A DNA stretch of 64,000 nt from positions 62,192,910 to 62,256,909 of the forward strand of contig OZ024826.1 in assembly GCA_964016985.1 (NCBI GenBank), read 5' to 3'. Position 1 is the stretch's first letter. Each line of letters starts with the position of its first letter. Below the pieces are notes generated by a model. It did not search any database. It was given only the letters and a program-made list of their open reading frames with translations, and was not told the origin of the DNA. The translations under genes were made by a program, and so were the position numbers. Origin of the DNA: Anodontia alba (taxonomy: Eukaryota > Mollusca > Bivalvia > Lucinida > Lucinidae). This document shows, piece by piece, positions 20,677-34,770 of the stretch.

Positions 20677-23600
20677 CCGGCTGGTTAACCGCGATCAGCG
20701 GGAATCCCACTTAGCGGTCGAAGAAGAAAAAAGAAGATGAATATGATACCTTTAACTATCGGCGCTTGGAATGTGCGCACCCTAATGGATAGTTCTGGTT
20801 CTGACAGACCTCAGCGAAGAACATCTCTAGTTGGTAGAGAACTTGACCGATACAAAGTCGAGATTGCAGCTCTGAGTGAGACTCGCCTTGCAGAGGAAAG
20901 AGGAAAGGCTTTTAAAAGAAGTTGGTGCTGGTTACACTTTCTTCTGGAGTGGACGCAAGAAAGAAGAGCGGCGTGAAGCAGGAGTAGGATTCGCCATCAA
21001 GTCACACCTCGTCAGCAAGCTCTCAGGACCTCCAAAAGGCATAAATGGCCGCCTGATGACGCTGAGACTGCCCTTGTCTGGCAAGAGGCATGCAACAATT
21101 GCAAGTGCCTATGCACCCACAATGACCAACCCAGATGAGGTTAAAGACAGGTTCTATGATGATCTGGATTCTGTGATTTCTGCAGCACCCCGGACAGACA
21201 AACTCATCCTCCTCGGGGACTTCAATGCCAGAGTAGGCACAGACCACCAAACCTGGGAAGGAGTGATTGGCTCTGAAGGTGTAGGGAAGTGCAATAGCAA
21301 TGGACTCCTCCTTTTAAGGAAGTGTGCAGAGCATGAATTACTGATCACCAACACAGTCTTCCGTCTACCAACTTGCAGAAAGACATCATGGATGCACCAT
21401 CGCTTCAAACACTGGCATCTCATTGACTATGTCATAGTGCGAAGGAGGGACAGACAGGATGCCAGAGTGACAAAGACTATGTGTGGTGCAGACTGTTGGG
21501 CAGATCCCAAGCTTGTTGTCAGCAAACTCAACTAATTGCGCATTCAGCCTGTACGACGACCACAAGGCAAGAAGGTGCCAAAGAAATTGGATGTCTCCAA
21601 GCTGAAACAAGACAGAAAGAGGCAAGCATTCGTCAACATTCTCTGCAGCCGTTTAGATACACTGGAACACAGTTCAGAAGATATAGATGAGAGCTGGACA
21701 GTCTTCAGAGACACCGCTCACTCTTCAGTAATGGATTCCCTAGGACCAGTATCGCGCAAACACCAAGATTGGTTTGATGAGAACGACAAAGAAATCCAGG
21801 GACTCATTGAAGAGAAACATCAAAAACACAAGGCTTACCTCAGAAATACCAGCTCATTATCTAGTAAGACTGCCTATTCAAACATATGCAAGACAGTACA
21901 GACTAGGCTCAGAGACATGCAAGACTCCTGGCTGAGCAAAAAAGGTTGATGAAATCCAGTCCTTTGCAGACAGAAAGGATACGATGCGCTCAAGACAATA
22001 TATGGTCCCCAGAGCTCAGGAACCACCCCACTCCTTAGTGCAGATGGAACTAGTCTTCTGATTGACAAAGAAGCTATCTTGAAAAGATGGGCTGAACACT
22101 TTGATGGTGTCCTGTCCTTAATCGGCCATCATCTATCAATGATGAAGCTATCAACAGACTACCACAGGTGGAATGTAATCCACTGCTTGATGAGCTCCCA
22201 ACCGTCTCTAAAACAGTGAAAGCAATAGAACTCCTGTCATCTGGCAAGGCTCCAGGATCAGATGCAATACCCGCAGAGATCTACAAAGCAGGAGGTCCTC
22301 CAGTTGCAGAGAGAGTTATTTCACATAATTTGGAGAAAGGAAGCCATCTCTCAAGAATTCAAGGTTGCAACAATTATCCACCTGTTCAAAAGGAAAGGGA
22401 ATCCTCAAGTCTGTGACAATCATCAAGGCATCTCTTTATTGTCAATTGTTGGGAAGATCCTTGCTAGGGTCCTACTGAATCGATAAATGAACACCTTGAA
22501 CAGTTAGGACTTCTACCAGAAAGTCAGTGTGGATTCTAGAAAGACAGAGGGACAATAGACATGATCTTTACAGCACGACAGCTTCAAGAAAAATGCCAGG
22601 AACAGAATGTGGACCTCTACATGACCTTTGTCGACCTTACCAAAGCATTTGACACAGTCAGTCGTGAGGGACTTTGGAAAATTATGGCAAAGTTTGTCTG
22701 TCCTGCCAAATTCATAGCAATGGTGCGGCGGTTCCTTGATAGTATGCTTGCAAGGGTCGTAAATGATGGCGAGTTTTCTGATCCATTCCCTGTGACAAAT
22801 GGAGTTAAATAAGGCTGTGTACTAGCTTCAACACTGTTCAGCATGAAGTTTTCTGCCATGCTCACAGATGCTTTTCAGGATGGTGACAATGGTATACCTG
22901 TTAGGTATCGCTTTGAAGGGAAACTTTTCAACCTAAGAAGGTTGCAAGCTAAATCCAAGGTGCAGGCAGAGGTGCTAGATGAGTTCCTCTTTGCTGATGA
23001 CATGACAAAGGGTGCTCAAACAGAAGAGTAAATGCAAAAAGGTGTGGATCAAGTATCCGATTCATGTGACAGCTAAGATCTCACAATCAGCATAAAAAAG
23101 ACTGAGGTAGTATATTAGCCAGAACCTGGAAAGCCTCACAAGGAGCCTACCATCACAGTGAAAGGTCAACGACTGCAAGTGGTAGACAAGTTCACCTACC
23201 GTGGAAGCACATTGTCTAGAGTTGTGCACATTGATGATAAGTCAATGCTAGGATTGCCAAAGCTAGTGCAGCATTTGGCCGGCTACGTGGAAGTATTTGG
23301 GACCGAAGTGGAATCAGACTTGACACAAAGCTGAAAGTATACAGATCGGTGGTGCTTCCAACACTATTATACGCATGCGAAACTTGGACAGTTTAACAAC
23401 GGCATGCTAAAAGACTGAACCACTTCCATACAAGCTGCCTTAGAAAACGTCTAAAGATCAAGTGCAAGACAGGATTCCAGACACAAAAGTCCTGAAAAGG
23501 GTAGGGATGCAGAGTGTACATTCTCTTCTGAAACTGGCACAGTTAAGATAGTCAGGCCATGTTACCAGAATGCCTGATGAACGTTTGCTCTATGGAGAAC

Positions 23601-23982
23601 TACAAGTTGGAAAACGCTCCCATGGTGGTCAGAAGAAGCGATACAAGGACACCCTCAAAGCCTCCCTTAAAGACTTCAACATACCAACAGAGTCGTGGGA
23701 ATAGATTGCACAGGATCGAACAAAGAGGCGAGGCCTCATAAGAAGGGGTGCTGGTGAATACGAAGCAAAAACAATCAGCGAAGCCGAACAGAAACGTGCA
23801 CAGCGGAAAGCCAGAGCTGAGGCATCACCAACAGAGCTTTCTTCCTCAGACCTCTTGTTCTGTCTGCAACAGGCAGTTTAGAGCTAAGATTGGTCTCATC
23901 AGCCATTTTAGAACACACAAACAATAACACATCACACAGTTGATTAGGATTGGTCATTGTCAGTAATGACAGATGAACGAAC
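20677..23982 (+). mobile_element. RTE-type LINE retrotransposon (~3.3 kb), full-length but broken
   Basis: The element is flanked by AATATTTCTC at 20667-20676 and again at 23983-23992, a plausible 10 bp target-site duplication. It has a short 5' leader (CCGGCTGGTTAACC), a single long ORF (20737-23927) with an endonuclease, reverse transcriptase and C-terminal zinc finger, and a very short 3' tail without poly(A). This organisation is that of RTE-clade elements. The ORF has numerous stops and frameshifts. Confidence 0.88.
20737..23927 (+). pseudogene. RTE ORF: AP endonuclease + reverse transcriptase + zinc finger, broken
   Basis: The 5' third is an exonuclease/endonuclease/phosphatase domain: IGAWNVRTLM, IAALSETRL, SAYAPT, LLGDFNARVG and LIDYVIVRR. 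It would nick target DNA. It is followed by a linker (to about 22160) and the reverse transcriptase: SSGKAPGSDAIPAEIYK, ISLLSIVGKILARVLLNR, the motif A block YMTFVDLTKAFDTVSREGLW, motif B GVK-stop-GCVLASTLFS, and the catalytic FLFADDM (motif C, about 22990). FTYRGSTLS near 23200 and a final CSVCNRQF to HFRTH zinc finger (23850-23920) are typical. Lesions include a frameshift near 20910, in-frame stops at 21533, 22537 and 22810, a frameshift near 21945, and several more after 23000. Proteins annotated as 'craniofacial development protein 2-like' are commonly this endonuclease. It is inactive as it stands. Confidence 0.92.
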
Positions 23983-23992
23983 AATATTTCTC

Positions 23993-24479
23993 TAATGCAA
24001 GCAATACGTTGTTGTATGCTAATCATTTACTGCAGCAATGTAGTCTTTTACTGAAAGATGGCAATGACATCAAAGCATTTTACAAGTGTTGTCTTTGAAA
24101 TATGCTTACTGTAAATTGACTCAAAGGTAAAATTTTCAGCAGAAGACATATTGATTTTTTTTCTTGAAAACAGGATTTGACAGTTCATGCGAATCATCTC
24201 CTTTATGTCTAAGAAAGAAAAGTAGATGTCTTGAAGGGAAATGTTTTTTTAGCGAGCGACAATGGTGTTAGTTGGACGACAAACGACCTTTGTTACACCG
24301 ACAGACGACGTTTTCTACACTTTTTTATCAGGGATCTATATGAATTGCGGATTAAAAGCAACAATACAAGATCGACATTCAGTCGTGCAGGCGGACCGAA
24401 TGTGCGAACCTGATGACTGGGGTGTACTTTCGGCCCTTTATAAAAAAAGGAAAGTTTTATTAGAAGCTATTCCTTGTGT
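23993..24479. other. Unassigned sequence with short open frames
   Basis: Overlapping frames at 24231-24413 and 24262-24486 show no family I recognise, though they directly precede the LINE tail and may be diverged parts of it. A motif at 24168-24203 is shared with the palindrome at 19735-19847. Confidence 0.35.
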
Positions 24480-24995
24480 TTTGTGACAACAGGACTTGGA
24501 TTATCTTGCTCAGTGGGTAGCCGATTGGCAAATGGAATTTAAATGTTGTCAAATGTCATTTCACGAGAGTGGCGTGACACCCTTCAAATTAAACATGAAT
24601 ATGCATTGCATAGTTGAACTTTGGAACAGATTCAGTCCGCCAAAGTAGAACAGCTGTACGTTAGACTTGCAAGCGTTTGCAAAACACCAGTCATGTTGAC
24701 GAGATGCTGGATGAACTGCAGTGGAAGCCCGGTGGGAACAGGCTTCTCTGGCATTCTGTCACAAAATCTGTAAAGTCACTGTTGACCCTCAAAATATTTG
24801 ACCCTGCACCTAGATTGAGACAAACTAGGACATCACAGGATTCATAATATACAAGCTAGTACTGTCTAACACTGATGCTCTAAAATACTTTTCCAGGACT
24901 ATTCCACTTGAGAAAGGATGGCCTCCTACTGTGGTTACTTTAGAGATCACAGAGACTTTCAAATCCCTTATACATTATTCGCATACCTCTGATTG
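24480..24995 (+). pseudogene. 3' end of a CR1/Jockey-like LINE reverse transcriptase, decayed
   Basis: QQDLDYLAQWVADWQMEF at 24486-24541 matches the 'DL-x2-L-x2-W-x4-W-x-M-x-F' block after the YADD motif. Scattered frames downstream give RLASVCKTPV, EMLDELQWKPGG and, near 24890, FSRTIPLEKGWPPTVV. These follow the order of the C-terminal region of CR1/L2/Jockey-type ORF2. Reading requires several frame changes and stops. The catalytic core is absent. Confidence 0.6.
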
Positions 24996-26569
24996 TTTTA
25001 ATGTTGTTTATATTGCTGATTTTTTTTCTCTTTTTGGCGAAATCTAAATTTAGCTGCACGATGATCGTGTCATTTAAAGAAAATAGATAACCTGAAATTA
25101 TCCATTTATTCTACAGTAGCTGCCAACGATTCTGTAAGCAGATAGTGAATGCCCTGGTCATACTGCACGGAAGCGCTGGCTGTTCTGAGCCTTCAATGCC
25201 CAGATATAGACAGTGAATGCCCTGGTTATACTGCACAGAAGCGCTGGCTGTTCTGAGCCTTCAATGTCCAGATATAGACAGTGAAAGCCCTGGTTTTACT
25301 GTACAGAAGCGCTGGCTGTTCTGAGCCTTCAATACCCAGATATAGACAGTGAATGCCCTGGTCATACTGCACAGAAGCGCTGGCTGTTTTGAGTCTTCAA
25401 TGTCCAGATATAGACAGTGAAAGCCCTGGTTATACTGTACAGAAGCGCTGGCTGTTCTGAGCCTTCAATACCCAGATATAGACAGTGAATGCCCTGGTCA
25501 TACTGCACATAAGCGCTGGCTGTTTTGAGTCTTCAATGTCCAGATATAGACAGTGAATGCCCTGGTCATACTGTACAGAAGCGCTGGCTGTTCTGAGCCT
25601 TCAATACCCTGATATAGACGGTGAATGCCCCGGTCATTCTGTATAGAGGCGCTGGCTGTTCTGCGCCTTCAATGCCCAGATATAGACAGTGAATGCCCTG
25701 GTTATACTGCACAGAAGCGATGGATGTTCTGAGTCTTCAATGCCCAGATATAGACAGTAAATGTCCTGGTCATACTGCACAGAAGCGCTGGCTGTTCTGA
25801 GCCTTCAATGCCCTGGTCATACTGAACAGAAGCGCTGGATGTTCAGAGTCTTCAATGTCCAGATATTGACAGTGAATGCCCTGGTCATACTGCACAGAAT
25901 CGCTGGCTGTTCTGAGCCTTCAATGCCCGGATATAGACAGTGAATGCCCTGGTCATACTGAACAAAAGCGCTGGCTGTTCTGAGCCTTCAATACCCAGAT
26001 ATAGACAGTGAATGCCCTGGTCATACTGCACAGAAGCGCTGGTTGTTCTGAGTCTACAATGTCCAGATATAAACAGTGAATGCCCTAGTCATACTGTACA
26101 GAAGCGCTGGCTATTCTGAGCCTTCAATACCCAGATATAGACAGTGAATGCCCTGGTCATACTGCACAGAAGCGCTGGCTGTTCTGAGTCTTCAATGTCC
26201 AGGTATAGACAGTGAATGCCCTGGTCATACTGTACAGAAGCGCTGGCTGTTCTGAGCCTTCAATACCCAGATATAGACAGTGAATTCCCTGGTCATACTG
26301 TACAGAATCGCTGGCTGTTCTGAGCTTTCAATGCCCAGATACAGACAGTGAATGCCCTGATCAAACTGCACAGAAGCGCGGGCTGTTCTGAGTTTTCAGT
26401 GCCTAGATATAGACAGTTAATGCCCTGGTCATACTACACAGAAGCGCTGGCTGTTCTGAGTCTTCAATGCCTAGATATAGATAGTGAATGCCCTGATCAT
26501 ACTGTACAGATGCGCTGGCTGTTCTCAGTCTGAAAGTCCCAGATATAGACAGTGAATGCCCTGATCATA

Positions 26570-29335
26570 CTGCAGAGAAGCGCTGGCTGTTCTGAGTCTT
26601 CAATGCCCAGATATAGACAGTGAATGCCCTGATCATACTGTGCAGAAGCGCTGGCTCTTCTGAGTCTTCAATGCCTAGATATAGACAGTGAATGCCCTGA
26701 TCATACTGTACAGAAGCGCTGGCTCTTCTGAGTCTTCAATATCCAGATATACATAGTGAATGCCCTGGTCATACTGAACAGAAGCGATGGCTGTTCTGAG
26801 TCTTCAATGCCCAGATATACACAGTGAATGCCCTGATCATACTGTACAGATGCGCTGGCTGTTCTGAGTCTTAAATCCGCAGATATAGACAGTGAATGTC
26901 CTGATTATACTGCACAGTAGCGCTGGCTCTTCTGAGTCTTCAATGCCCAGGTATAGACAGTGAATGCCCTGATCATACTGCACAGAAGCGCTGGCTGTTC
27001 TGAGTCTTCGATGCCCAGATATAGACAGTGAATTCCCTGATCATACTGTACAGAAGCGCTGACTGTTCTGAGTCTTCAAAGCCCAGATATAGACAATGAA
27101 TGTCCTGGTCATATTGTAGAGAAGCGCCGGTTGTTCTGAGTCTTCACTGCCCAGATATAGATAGTGAATGCCCTGGTCATACTGCACAGAAGCGCAGGCT
27201 GTTCTGAGTCTTCAATGCCCTGATATAGACAGTGAATGCCCTGATCATACTGTACAGAAGCGCTGGTTGTTCTGAGTCTTCACTGCCCAGATATAGACAG
27301 TAAATGCCCTGGTCATACTGCACAGAAGCGCTGGCTGTTCTGAGTCTTCAATGCCCAGATATTGACAGTGAATGCCCTGATCATACTGCACAGAAGTGCA
27401 AGCTGTTCTGAGTCTTCAGTGCCTAGATGTAGACAGTCAATGCCCTGGTTATACTGCACAGAAGCGCTGGCTGCTCTTAGCCTTCAATGCCCAGATATAG
27501 ACAGTGAATTCCCTGATCAAACTGCGCAGAAGCGCTGGCTGTTTAGAATCTTCAATGCCTAGATATAGACAGTGAATGCCCTGGTCATACCACACACAAG
27601 CGCTGGCTGTTCTGAGTCTTCAGTGCCCAGAAATAGACAGTGAATGTCCTGGTCATACTGCACAGAAGCGCTGGCTGTTCTGAGTCTTCAATGCCCAGAT
27701 ATAGACAGTGAATGCCCTTGTTTTACTGCACAGAAGCGCTGGCTGTTCAGAGTCTTCAATGCCCAGGTATAGAGAGTGAATGCCCTGATCATACTGCACA
27801 GAAGCGCTGGCTGATTTGAGTCTTCAATGCCCAGATATAGACAGCGAATGCCCTGATCATACCGTACAGAAGCGCTGGCTGTTCTGAGTCTTCAATGCCC
27901 GTATATGCACAGAGAATGCCCTGGTCACTCTGCACAAAGGCGCTGGCAATTCAGAGCCTTCAATGCTTAGATATAGACAGTGACTGCCCTGATCATACTG
28001 CACAGAAGTGCAAGCTGTTCTGAGTCTTCAGTGCCTAGATGTAGACAGTGAATGCCCTGGTTATACTGCACAGAAGCGCTGGCTGCTCTTAGCCTTCAAT
28101 GCCCAGATATAGACAGTGAATTCCCTGATCAAACTGCGCAGAAGCGCTGGCTGTTTAGAATCTTCAATGCCTAGATATAGACAGTGAATGCCCTGGTCAT
28201 ACCACACACAAGCGCTGGCTGTTCTGAGTCTTCAGTGCCCAGAAATAGACAGTGAATGTCCTGGTCATACTGCACAGAAGCGCTGGCTGTTCTGAGTCTT
28301 CAATGCCCAGGTATAGACAGTGAATGCCCTGGTCATACTACACAGAAGCGCTGATTGTTCTGAGTCTTCAATGCCCAGATTGAGATAGTGAATGTCCTGA
28401 TCATACTGCACAGAAGCGCTGGCTGATTTGAGTCTTCAATGCCCAGATATAGACAGCGAATGCCCTGATCATACCGTACAGAAGCGCTGGCTGTTCTGAG
28501 TCTTCAATGCCCGGATATGCACAGAGAATGCCCTGGTCACTCTGCACAAAGGCGCTGGCAATTCAGAGCCTTCAATGCTCAGATATAGACAGTGACTGTC
28601 CTGGTCATACTGCACAGGTGCGCTGGCAGTCCAGAGCCTTTAATGCTCAGATATAGATAGTGAATGTCCTGATTATACTGCACAGAAGCGCTGGCTGTTC
28701 TGAGTTTTCAATGCAAGGATATAGACGGTGAAGGTCCTGCTCATACTGAGTCTTCAATGCCCGGAAATAGACAGCGAATACCCTTATCATACTGCAGAGA
28801 AGCGCTGGCGGTTCTGAGCCTTCAATGCCCAAATATAGACAGTGAATGCCCTGATCATACTACACATAAGCGCTGGCTGTTCTGAGTCTTCAATGCCTTC
28901 ATATAGACAGAGAATGCCCTGATCATACTGCACAGAAGCGCTGGTTGTTCTGAGTCTTCAATGCCAAGATATAGATAGTCAATACCCTGGTCATACTGCA
29001 AGGAAGCGCTGGCTGTTCTGAGTCTTCAATGCCCAGATACAGACAGTGAATGCCCTGATCATACTGCACAGGTGCGCTGGCAGTCCAGAGCATTCAATGC
29101 TCAGATATAGACAGTGAATGCCCTGATCATACTACACATAAGCGCTGGCTGTTCTGAGTCTTCAATGCCAAGATATACATAGTCAATACCCTGATCATAC
29201 TCCACAGAAGCGCTGGCTGTTCTGAGCCATCAATGCCTAAATATAGACAGTGAATGCCCTGATCATACTGTACGTAAGCGCTGGCTGTTCTGAATCTTCA
29301 ATGCCTTAATCTAGACAGTGAATGCCCTGATCATA
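26570..29335. repeat. Higher-order satellite block, copy A (~2.77 kb)
   Basis: The variant series of this block (for example TGTGCAGAAGCGCTGGCTCT, AATATCCAGATATACATAG, then ATCCGCAGATATAGAC) recurs in the same order from 29336. The offset is 2766 bp at the start, 2970 bp in the middle and 2358 bp at the end, i.e. +3 units and then -9 units. Within copy A, 9 units near 27395-28005 are repeated at 28005-28617. Confidence 0.85.
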
Positions 29336-31700
29336 CTGCACAGAAGCGCTGGCTGTTCTGAGTCTTCAATGCCCAGATATAGACAGTGAATGCCCTGATC
29401 ATACTGTGCAGAAGCGCTGGCTCTTCTGAGTCTTCAATGCCTAGATATAGACAGTGAATGCCCTGATCATACTGTACAGAAGCGCTGGCTCTTCTGAGTC
29501 TTCAATATCCAGATATACATAGTGAATGCCCTGGTCATACTGAACAGAAGCGATGGCTGTTCTGAGTCTTCAATGCCCAGATATACACAGTGAATGCCCT
29601 GATCATACTGTACAGATGCGCTGGCTGTTCTGAGTCTTAAATCCGCAGATATAGACAGTGAATGTCCTGATTATACTGCACAGTAGCGCTGGCTCTTCTG
29701 AGTCTTCAATGCCCAGGTATAGACAGTGAATGCCCTGATCATACTGCACAGAAGCGCTGGCTGTTCTGAGTCTTCGATGCCCAGATATAGACAGTGACTT
29801 CCCTGATCATACTGTACAGAAGCGCTGACTGTTCTGAGTCTTCAATGCCCAGATATAGACAGTGAATTCCCTGATCATACTGTACAGAAGCGCTGACTGT
29901 TCTGAGTCTTCAAAGCCCAGATATAGACAATGAATGTCCTGGTCATATTGTAGAGAAGCGCTGGATGTTCAGAGCCTTCAATGCCCAGATATAGACAGTG
30001 AATGCCCTGGTCATACTGCACAGAAGCGCTGGCTGTTCTGAGTCTTCAATGCCCGGATATAGACAGTTAATGCCCTGATCATACTGTACAGAAGCGCCGG
30101 TTGTTCTGAGTCTTCACTGCCCAGATATAGATAGTGAATGCCCTGGTCATACTGCACAGAAGCGCAGGCTGTTCTGAGTCTTCAATGCCCTGATATTGAC
30201 AGTGAATGCCCTGATCATACTGTACAGAAGCGCTGGTTGTTCTGAGTCTTCACTGCCCAGATATAGACAGTAAATGCCCTGGTCATACTGCACAGAAGCG
30301 CTGGCTGTTCTGAGTCTTCAATGCCCAGATATTGACCGTGAATGCCCTGATCATACTGCACAGAAGTGCAAGCTGTTCTGAGTCTTCAGTGCCTAGATGT
30401 AGACAGTCAATGCCCTGGTTATACTGCACAGAAGCGCTGGCTGCTCTTAGCCTTCAATGCCCAGATATAGACAGTGAATTCCCTGATCAAACTGCGCAGA
30501 AGCGCTGGCTGTTTAGAATCTTCAATGCCTAGATATAGACAGTGAATGCCCTGGTCATACCACACACAAGCGCTGGCTGTTCTGAGTCTTCAGTGCCCAG
30601 AAATAGACAGTGAATGTCCTGGTCATACTGCACAGAAGCGCTGGCTGTTCTGAGTCTTCAATGCCCAGGTATAGACAGTGAATGCCCTGGTCATACTACA
30701 CAGAAGCGCTGATTGTTCTGAGTCTTCAATGCCCAGATTGAGATAGTGAATGTCCTGATCATACTGCACAGAAGCGCTGGCTGATTTGAGTCTTCAATGC
30801 CCAGATATAGACAGCGAATGCCCTGATCATACCGTACAGAAGCGCTGGCTGTTCTGAGTCTTCAATGCCCGGATATGCACAGAGAATGCCCTGGTCACTC
30901 TGCACAAAGGCGCTGGCAATTCAGAGCCTTCAATGCTCAGATATAGACAGTGACTGTCCTGGTCATACTGCACAGGTGCGCTGGCAGTCCAGAGCCTTTA
31001 ATGCTCAGATATAGATAGTGAATGTCCTGATTATACTGCACAGAAGCGCTGGCTGTTCTGAGTTTTCAATGCCCAGATATAGACGGTGAAGGTCCTGCTC
31101 ATACTGAGTCTTCAATGCCCGGAAATAGACAGCGAATACCCTAATCATACTGCAGAGAAGCGCTGGCGGTTCTGAGCCTTCAATGCCCAAATATAGACAG
31201 TGAATGCCCTGATCATACTACACATAAGCGCTGGCTGTTCTGAGTCTTCAATGCCTTCATATAGACAGAGAATGCCCTGATCATACTGCACAGAAGCGCT
31301 GGTTGTTCTGAGTATTCAATGCCAAGATATAGATAGTCAATACCCTGGTCATACTGCAAGGAAGCGCTGGCTGTTCTGAGTCTTCAATGCCCAGATACAG
31401 ACAGTGAATGCCCTGATCTTACTGCACAGGTGCGCTGGCAGTCCAGAGCCTTCAATGCTCAGATATAGACAGTGAATGCCCTGATCATACTACACATAAG
31501 CGCTGGCTGTTCTGAGTCTTCAATGCCAAGATATACATAGTCAATACCCTGATCATACTCCACAGAAGCGCTGGCTGTTCTGAGCCATCAATGCCTAAAT
31601 ATAGACAGTGAATGCCCTGATCATACTGTACGTAAGCGCTGGCTGTTCTGAATCTTCAATGCCTTAATCTAGACAGTGAATGCCCTGATCATACTGCACA
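29336..31700. repeat. Higher-order satellite block, copy B (~2.36 kb)
   Basis: This is a near-identical copy of 26570-29335, adjacent and in direct orientation. A 66-codon frame at 27362-27562 recurs unchanged at 30332-30532, which shows how recent the duplication is. Copy B has three extra units early and lacks the nine-unit duplication of copy A. Confidence 0.85.
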
Positions 31701-34219
31701 GAAGCGCTGGCTGTTCTGAGTCTTCAATGCCTTAATATAGACAGTGAATGCCCTGATCATACTGTAAGCGCTGGCTGTTCTGAGTCTTCAATGCCCAGAT
31801 ATAAACAGTGCATGCCCTTATCATACTGTACAGAAGCGATGGCTGTTCTGAGCCTTCAATGCCCAGATATAGACAAAAAAACGTCCTTGTCATACTGTAC
31901 AGAAGCGCTGGTTGTTCTGAGCCTCCAATGCCCAGATATAGACAGTGAATGCCCTGATCATACTGCACAGCGGCTCTGCCTGTTCTTAGCCTTCAATGCC
32001 CAGATATAGACAGTGAATGCCCTGATCATACTACACATAGACGCTGGCTGTTCTGAGTCTTCAATGCCCAGATATAGACAGTGAATGCCCTGATCATAAT
32101 GCACAGAATCGCTGGCTATTCTGAGTCTTCAATGTCCAGATATAGACAGTGAATGTCCTGATCATACGGAGTTTTTAATGCCAAGATATAAACAGTGAAT
32201 ATCCTGGTCATACTACACAGAAGCGCTGTCTGTTCAGAGCCTTCAACGCCCAGGTATAGACAGTGAATGCCCTGGTCATACTACACAGAAGCGCTGATTG
32301 TTCTGAGTCTTCAATGCCCAGATTGAGATAGTGAATGTCCTGATCATACTGTACAGAAGCGCTGTCTGTTCTGCGCCTTCAATGCCCAGATATAGACAGT
32401 GAATGCCCTGGTTATACTGCACAGAAGCGCTGGATGTTCTGAGTCTTCAATGCCCAGATATAGACAGTGAATGCCCTGGTCACTCTGCACAGACGCTCTA
32501 GCAGTTTAGAGCCTTCAATGCTCAGATATAGATAGTGAGTGTCCTTGTCATACTGCACAGAAGCGCTGGCTGTTTAGAGCCTTCAACGCCCAGGTATAGA
32601 CAGTGAATGCCCTGGTCTTCAATGCTCAGATATAGATAGTGAATGTCCTGGTCATAGTGTACAGAAGTGTTGGCTGTTCTGAGTCTTCAATGCTCAGATA
32701 TAGATAGTGAATATCCTGGTCATACTGCACAGAAGCGCTGTCTGTTCAGAGCCTTCAACGCCCAGGTATAGACAGTGAATGCCCTGGTCACACTACACAG
32801 AAGCGCTGATTGTTCTGAGTCTTCGATGCCCAGATAGAGATAGTGAATGCCCTGATCATACTGTACAGAAGCGCTGGCTGTTCTGAGTATTCATTGCCCA
32901 GATATAGACAGTGAATTCCCTGGTCACTCTGCACAAAAGTGCCAGCTGTTCAGAGCCTTCAATGCTCAGATATAGATAATGAATATCCTTGTCATACTGC
33001 ACAGAAGCGCTGGTATCAATAATCAGATATATATAGTGAATGTCCTGGTCATAGTGTACAGAAGCGCTGGCTGTTCTGAGTATTCAATGCTCAGATATAG
33101 ATAGTGAATGTCTTGGTCATACTGCTCAGAAGCGCTGGCTGTTCAGAGCCTTCAATGCTCAGATACAGGTAGGGAATGTCCTGATCATACTGCACAGAAG
33201 CGCTGGCTGTTCTGAGTCTTCAACGCCCAGAAACAGACAGCGAATGCCCTGATCATACTGTACAGAAGCGCTGGCTGTTCTGAGTCTTCGATGACCAGAT
33301 ATAGACAGTAAATGCCCTGATAATACTGCACAGAAGCGCTGGCTGTTCTGAGTCTTCAATGCCTAAATATAGACAGTGAATGCCCTGATCATAATGCACA
33401 GAAGCGCTGGCTGTTCTGAGTCTTCAATACCCAGATATAGACAGTTAATGCTCTTATCATACTGTACAGAAGCGATGGCTGTTCTGAGCCTTCAATGCCC
33501 AGATATAGACAGTGAATGCCCTGATCATATTGCACAGAAGCGCTGGCTGTTCTGAGTTTTCAATGCCCAGATATAGACAGTGAATGCCCTTATCATAATG
33601 TAAAGAAGCGATGGCTGTTCTGAGCCTTTAATGCCCAGATATAGACAGTGAATGTCCTGGTCATACTGCACAGATGCGCTGGCTGTTCTGAGTTTTCAAT
33701 GCCCAGATATAGACAGTGAATTCCTGATCATACTGTTCTTAGCCTCCAATGTCCAGATGTAGACAGTGAATGTCCTGGTCATAATACACAGAAGCGTTGG
33801 CTGTTCAATGCCCAGATATAGACACTGAATCCCCTGATCGTATTGCGCAAAAGAGCTGGCTGTTCTGAGCATTCTATGCCCAGATATAGACAGTGAATTC
33901 CTGTTCATACTGCACAGAAGCGCTGGCTGTTCTGAGCCTTCAATGCCCAGATATAGACAGTGAATGTCCTGGTCATACTGCACAGAAGCGCTGGCTGTTC
34001 TGAGTTTTCAATGCCCAGATATAGATAGCGAATGCCCTGGTCATACTTCACAGAAGTGCTGGCTGTTCTGAGCCTTCAATGCCCAGATATAGACAGTAAA
34101 ATGTCATACTGTACAGAAGCGTTGGTTGTTCTGAGCCTTCAATGCCCAGATATAGACAGTGAATGCCCTGATCATACTGCACAGAAGCACTGGCTGTTCT
34201 GAGTCTTCAATGCCCAGAT

Positions 34220-34770
34220 ATAGACAGTGAATGTCCTGCTCATACTGAGCCTTCAATGCCCAGATATAGACAGTGAATGTCCTGCTCATACTGAGCCTTC
34301 AATGCCCAGATATAGACAGTGAATGTCCTGCTCATACTGAGTCTTCAATGCCCAGATATAGACAGTGAATGTGCTGCTCATACTGAGCCTTCAATGCCCA
34401 GATATAGTGAATGTCCTGCTCATACTGAGTCTTCAATGCCTAGATATAGACAGTGAATGTCCTGCTCATACTGAGTCTTCAATGCCCTGATATAGACAGT
34501 GAATGTCCTGCTCATACTGAGCCTTCAATGCCCAGATATAGACAGTGAATGTCTTGCTAATACTGAGTCTTCAATGCCCAGATATAGACAATGAATGTCC
34601 TGCTCATACTGAGTCTTCAATGCCCAGATATAGACAGTGAATGTCCTGCTCATACTGAGCCTTCAATGCCCAGATATAGTGAATGTCCTGCTCATACTGA
34701 GCCTTCAATGCCCAGATATAGTGAATGTCCTGCTCATACTGAGTCTTCAGTGCCCAGATATAGACAGTGA
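34220..34770. repeat. Shortened 46 bp satellite subtype
   Basis: Units read CAGTGAATGTCCTGCTCATA + CTGAGCCTTCAATGCCCAGA + TATAGA. Relative to the 68 bp unit they lack 22 bp between two CTG copies (CATACTG ... TTCTGAG), as expected for a microhomology-mediated deletion. About a dozen such units follow one another. Three of them (near 34400, 34675 and 34715) lost a further ~4 bp (GATATAGTGAATG). Confidence 0.9.
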
